A program made the translations under genes and the position numbers. A DNA stretch of 64,000 bases. It comes from Sphingobacterium sp. UGAL515B_05 (GTDB lineage Bacteria; Bacteroidota; Bacteroidia; Sphingobacteriales; Sphingobacteriaceae). Below, piece by piece: positions 63,550-64,000 of this stretch. The notes below the pieces were generated by a model. That model saw only the letters and a list, made by a program, of their open reading frames with translations, had not been told where the DNA came from and made no database searches. Every line of letters starts with the position of its first letter. The stretch's first letter is position 1. The stretch covers positions 2,666,001 to 2,730,000 of the forward strand of contig NZ_CP109907.1 in NCBI RefSeq assembly GCF_033097525.1, written 5' to 3'.

Positions 63550-64000
63550 ATGAGGCTCTTGTTGATTTTTGTGACTTATTTTCTAGTGGTTTCTTGTCAG
63601 AAATCAGCGGTAGACGAAGGACAATCGTACGATATGATTGTCGAGGGGGGGATCAATACGATGTACAAAGAGCAGTATATCCAATTGAAGAAATTGGATG
63701 GAATGAAATCTAACACAGGTACTATAGGAATTAGTGGTGCTTCCGTGCGTGTCACGAATGGCCCCAATATGATTGAATTCAAGGATTTGGGAGAAGGACT
63801 TTATCTTGGTGAGCTTTTCAATCTGAAAGATACAGTAGGGAATGTATTTCAGCTTACAATTACTTTGAATGGGAAATTGTATGAAGCACAAGATCAATTG
63901 ATACCTGTGGTACCAATTGAAAATGCCTTTCTACCGGTAGAAAAAAGTAAAGTGAATAATACTTGGGAAGTAAAGGTCAGCAAGCATTTATTTGGAATGC
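63550..64000 (+). CDS. DUF4249-like lipoprotein (cut by the window end)
   Basis: The first 150 residues are visible; the frame runs off at 64000. The signal peptide ends at lipobox Cys16 (LVVSCQKSAV). Then come DEGQSYDMIVEGGINTMYKE, a LKKLDGMKSNTGTIGISGAS stretch and GASVRVTNGP, the order seen in DUF4249 proteins that partner receptors of this type. The frame starts 5 bases after the receptor stop, so it is the fourth operon gene. The C-terminal part is not available. Confidence 0.75.
   Translation, partial: MRLLLIFVTYFLVVSCQKSAVDEGQSYDMIVEGGINTMYKEQYIQLKKLDGMKSNTGTIGISGASVRVTNGPNMIEFKDLGEGLYLGELFNLKDTVGNVFQLTITLNGKLYEAQDQLIPVVPIENAFLPVEKSKVNNTWEVKVSKHLFGM

Noticed and set aside
1..64000. 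CRISPR array, insertion sequence or prophage
   Set aside because: No regular direct repeats with spacers, no transposase or integrase, and no phage structural gene was recognised. The repeat blocks found are short and irregular.

Overview
The window reads as chromosomal DNA of a Bacteroidota bacterium, most likely Sphingobacteriaceae and plausibly Sphingobacterium. The basis is two SusC/SusD pairs, two ECF sigma/FecR/TonB-receptor cassettes, LpxR, MnmD, GH3 and DUF4249-type proteins, Bacteroidota-style -7 boxes (TAnnTTTG) and the absence of obvious Shine-Dalgarno sequences. No rRNA, tRNA, CRISPR array, insertion sequence or prophage was recognised.

Layout. 1-9 kb: an ECF sigma factor, a FecR anti-sigma factor, an STN-bearing SusC, a SusD, a zinc metallohydrolase lipoprotein and a DUF4302-like lipoprotein, ending in two hairpins. 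9-16.5 kb: an accessory zone of small secreted, lipoprotein and membrane proteins of unknown function, one gene broken by a one-base frameshift, an orphan gene preceded by a repeat-rich spacer, an NTF2-like secreted protein, and two tandem paralogues that join a MORN/YwqK-like domain to a TonB C-terminal domain. Three spacers here carry related structured repeats with DnaA-box-like arms. 16.6-33 kb: mostly housekeeping genes (acs, UbiA-like protein, hydroxyacid dehydrogenase, FAD monooxygenase, rsmA, pdxA, cca-like, miaA, ilvE, GH3-like, lptB, recJ).

33-45 kb: a metallo-beta-lactamase-fold hydrolase, a second SusC/SusD pair without its own regulator or enzymes, a KhtTU-like cation/proton antiporter with its regulatory subunit, a DUF59 protein overlapping a glycosyltransferase, a polyprenyl synthase, a nitrilase-family amidase and a MarR regulator. 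45-59 kb: an FMN glutamate-synthase-like protein, a ccmE-ccmF-DUF2520 operon whose CcmE has a CxxxY motif, LpxR, a dicarboxylate symporter, MnmD, a SMUG2-like glycosylase, an FKBP isomerase, a YyaL-type thioredoxin-domain protein and a lipoprotein. 59.3-64 kb: a second ECF sigma/FecR/TonB-receptor cassette whose DUF4249-like lipoprotein runs off the window end.

The nutrient-import loci probably work as outer-membrane TonB-dependent importers, two of them under cell-surface signalling (FecR and ECF sigma). Convergent gene pairs are commonly separated by long, perfect hairpins. I found no clear-cut new defence or mobile system. The least explained parts are the metallohydrolase/DUF4302 import locus, the 9-16.5 kb accessory zone with its structured spacers, and the membrane-tailed sigma factor.
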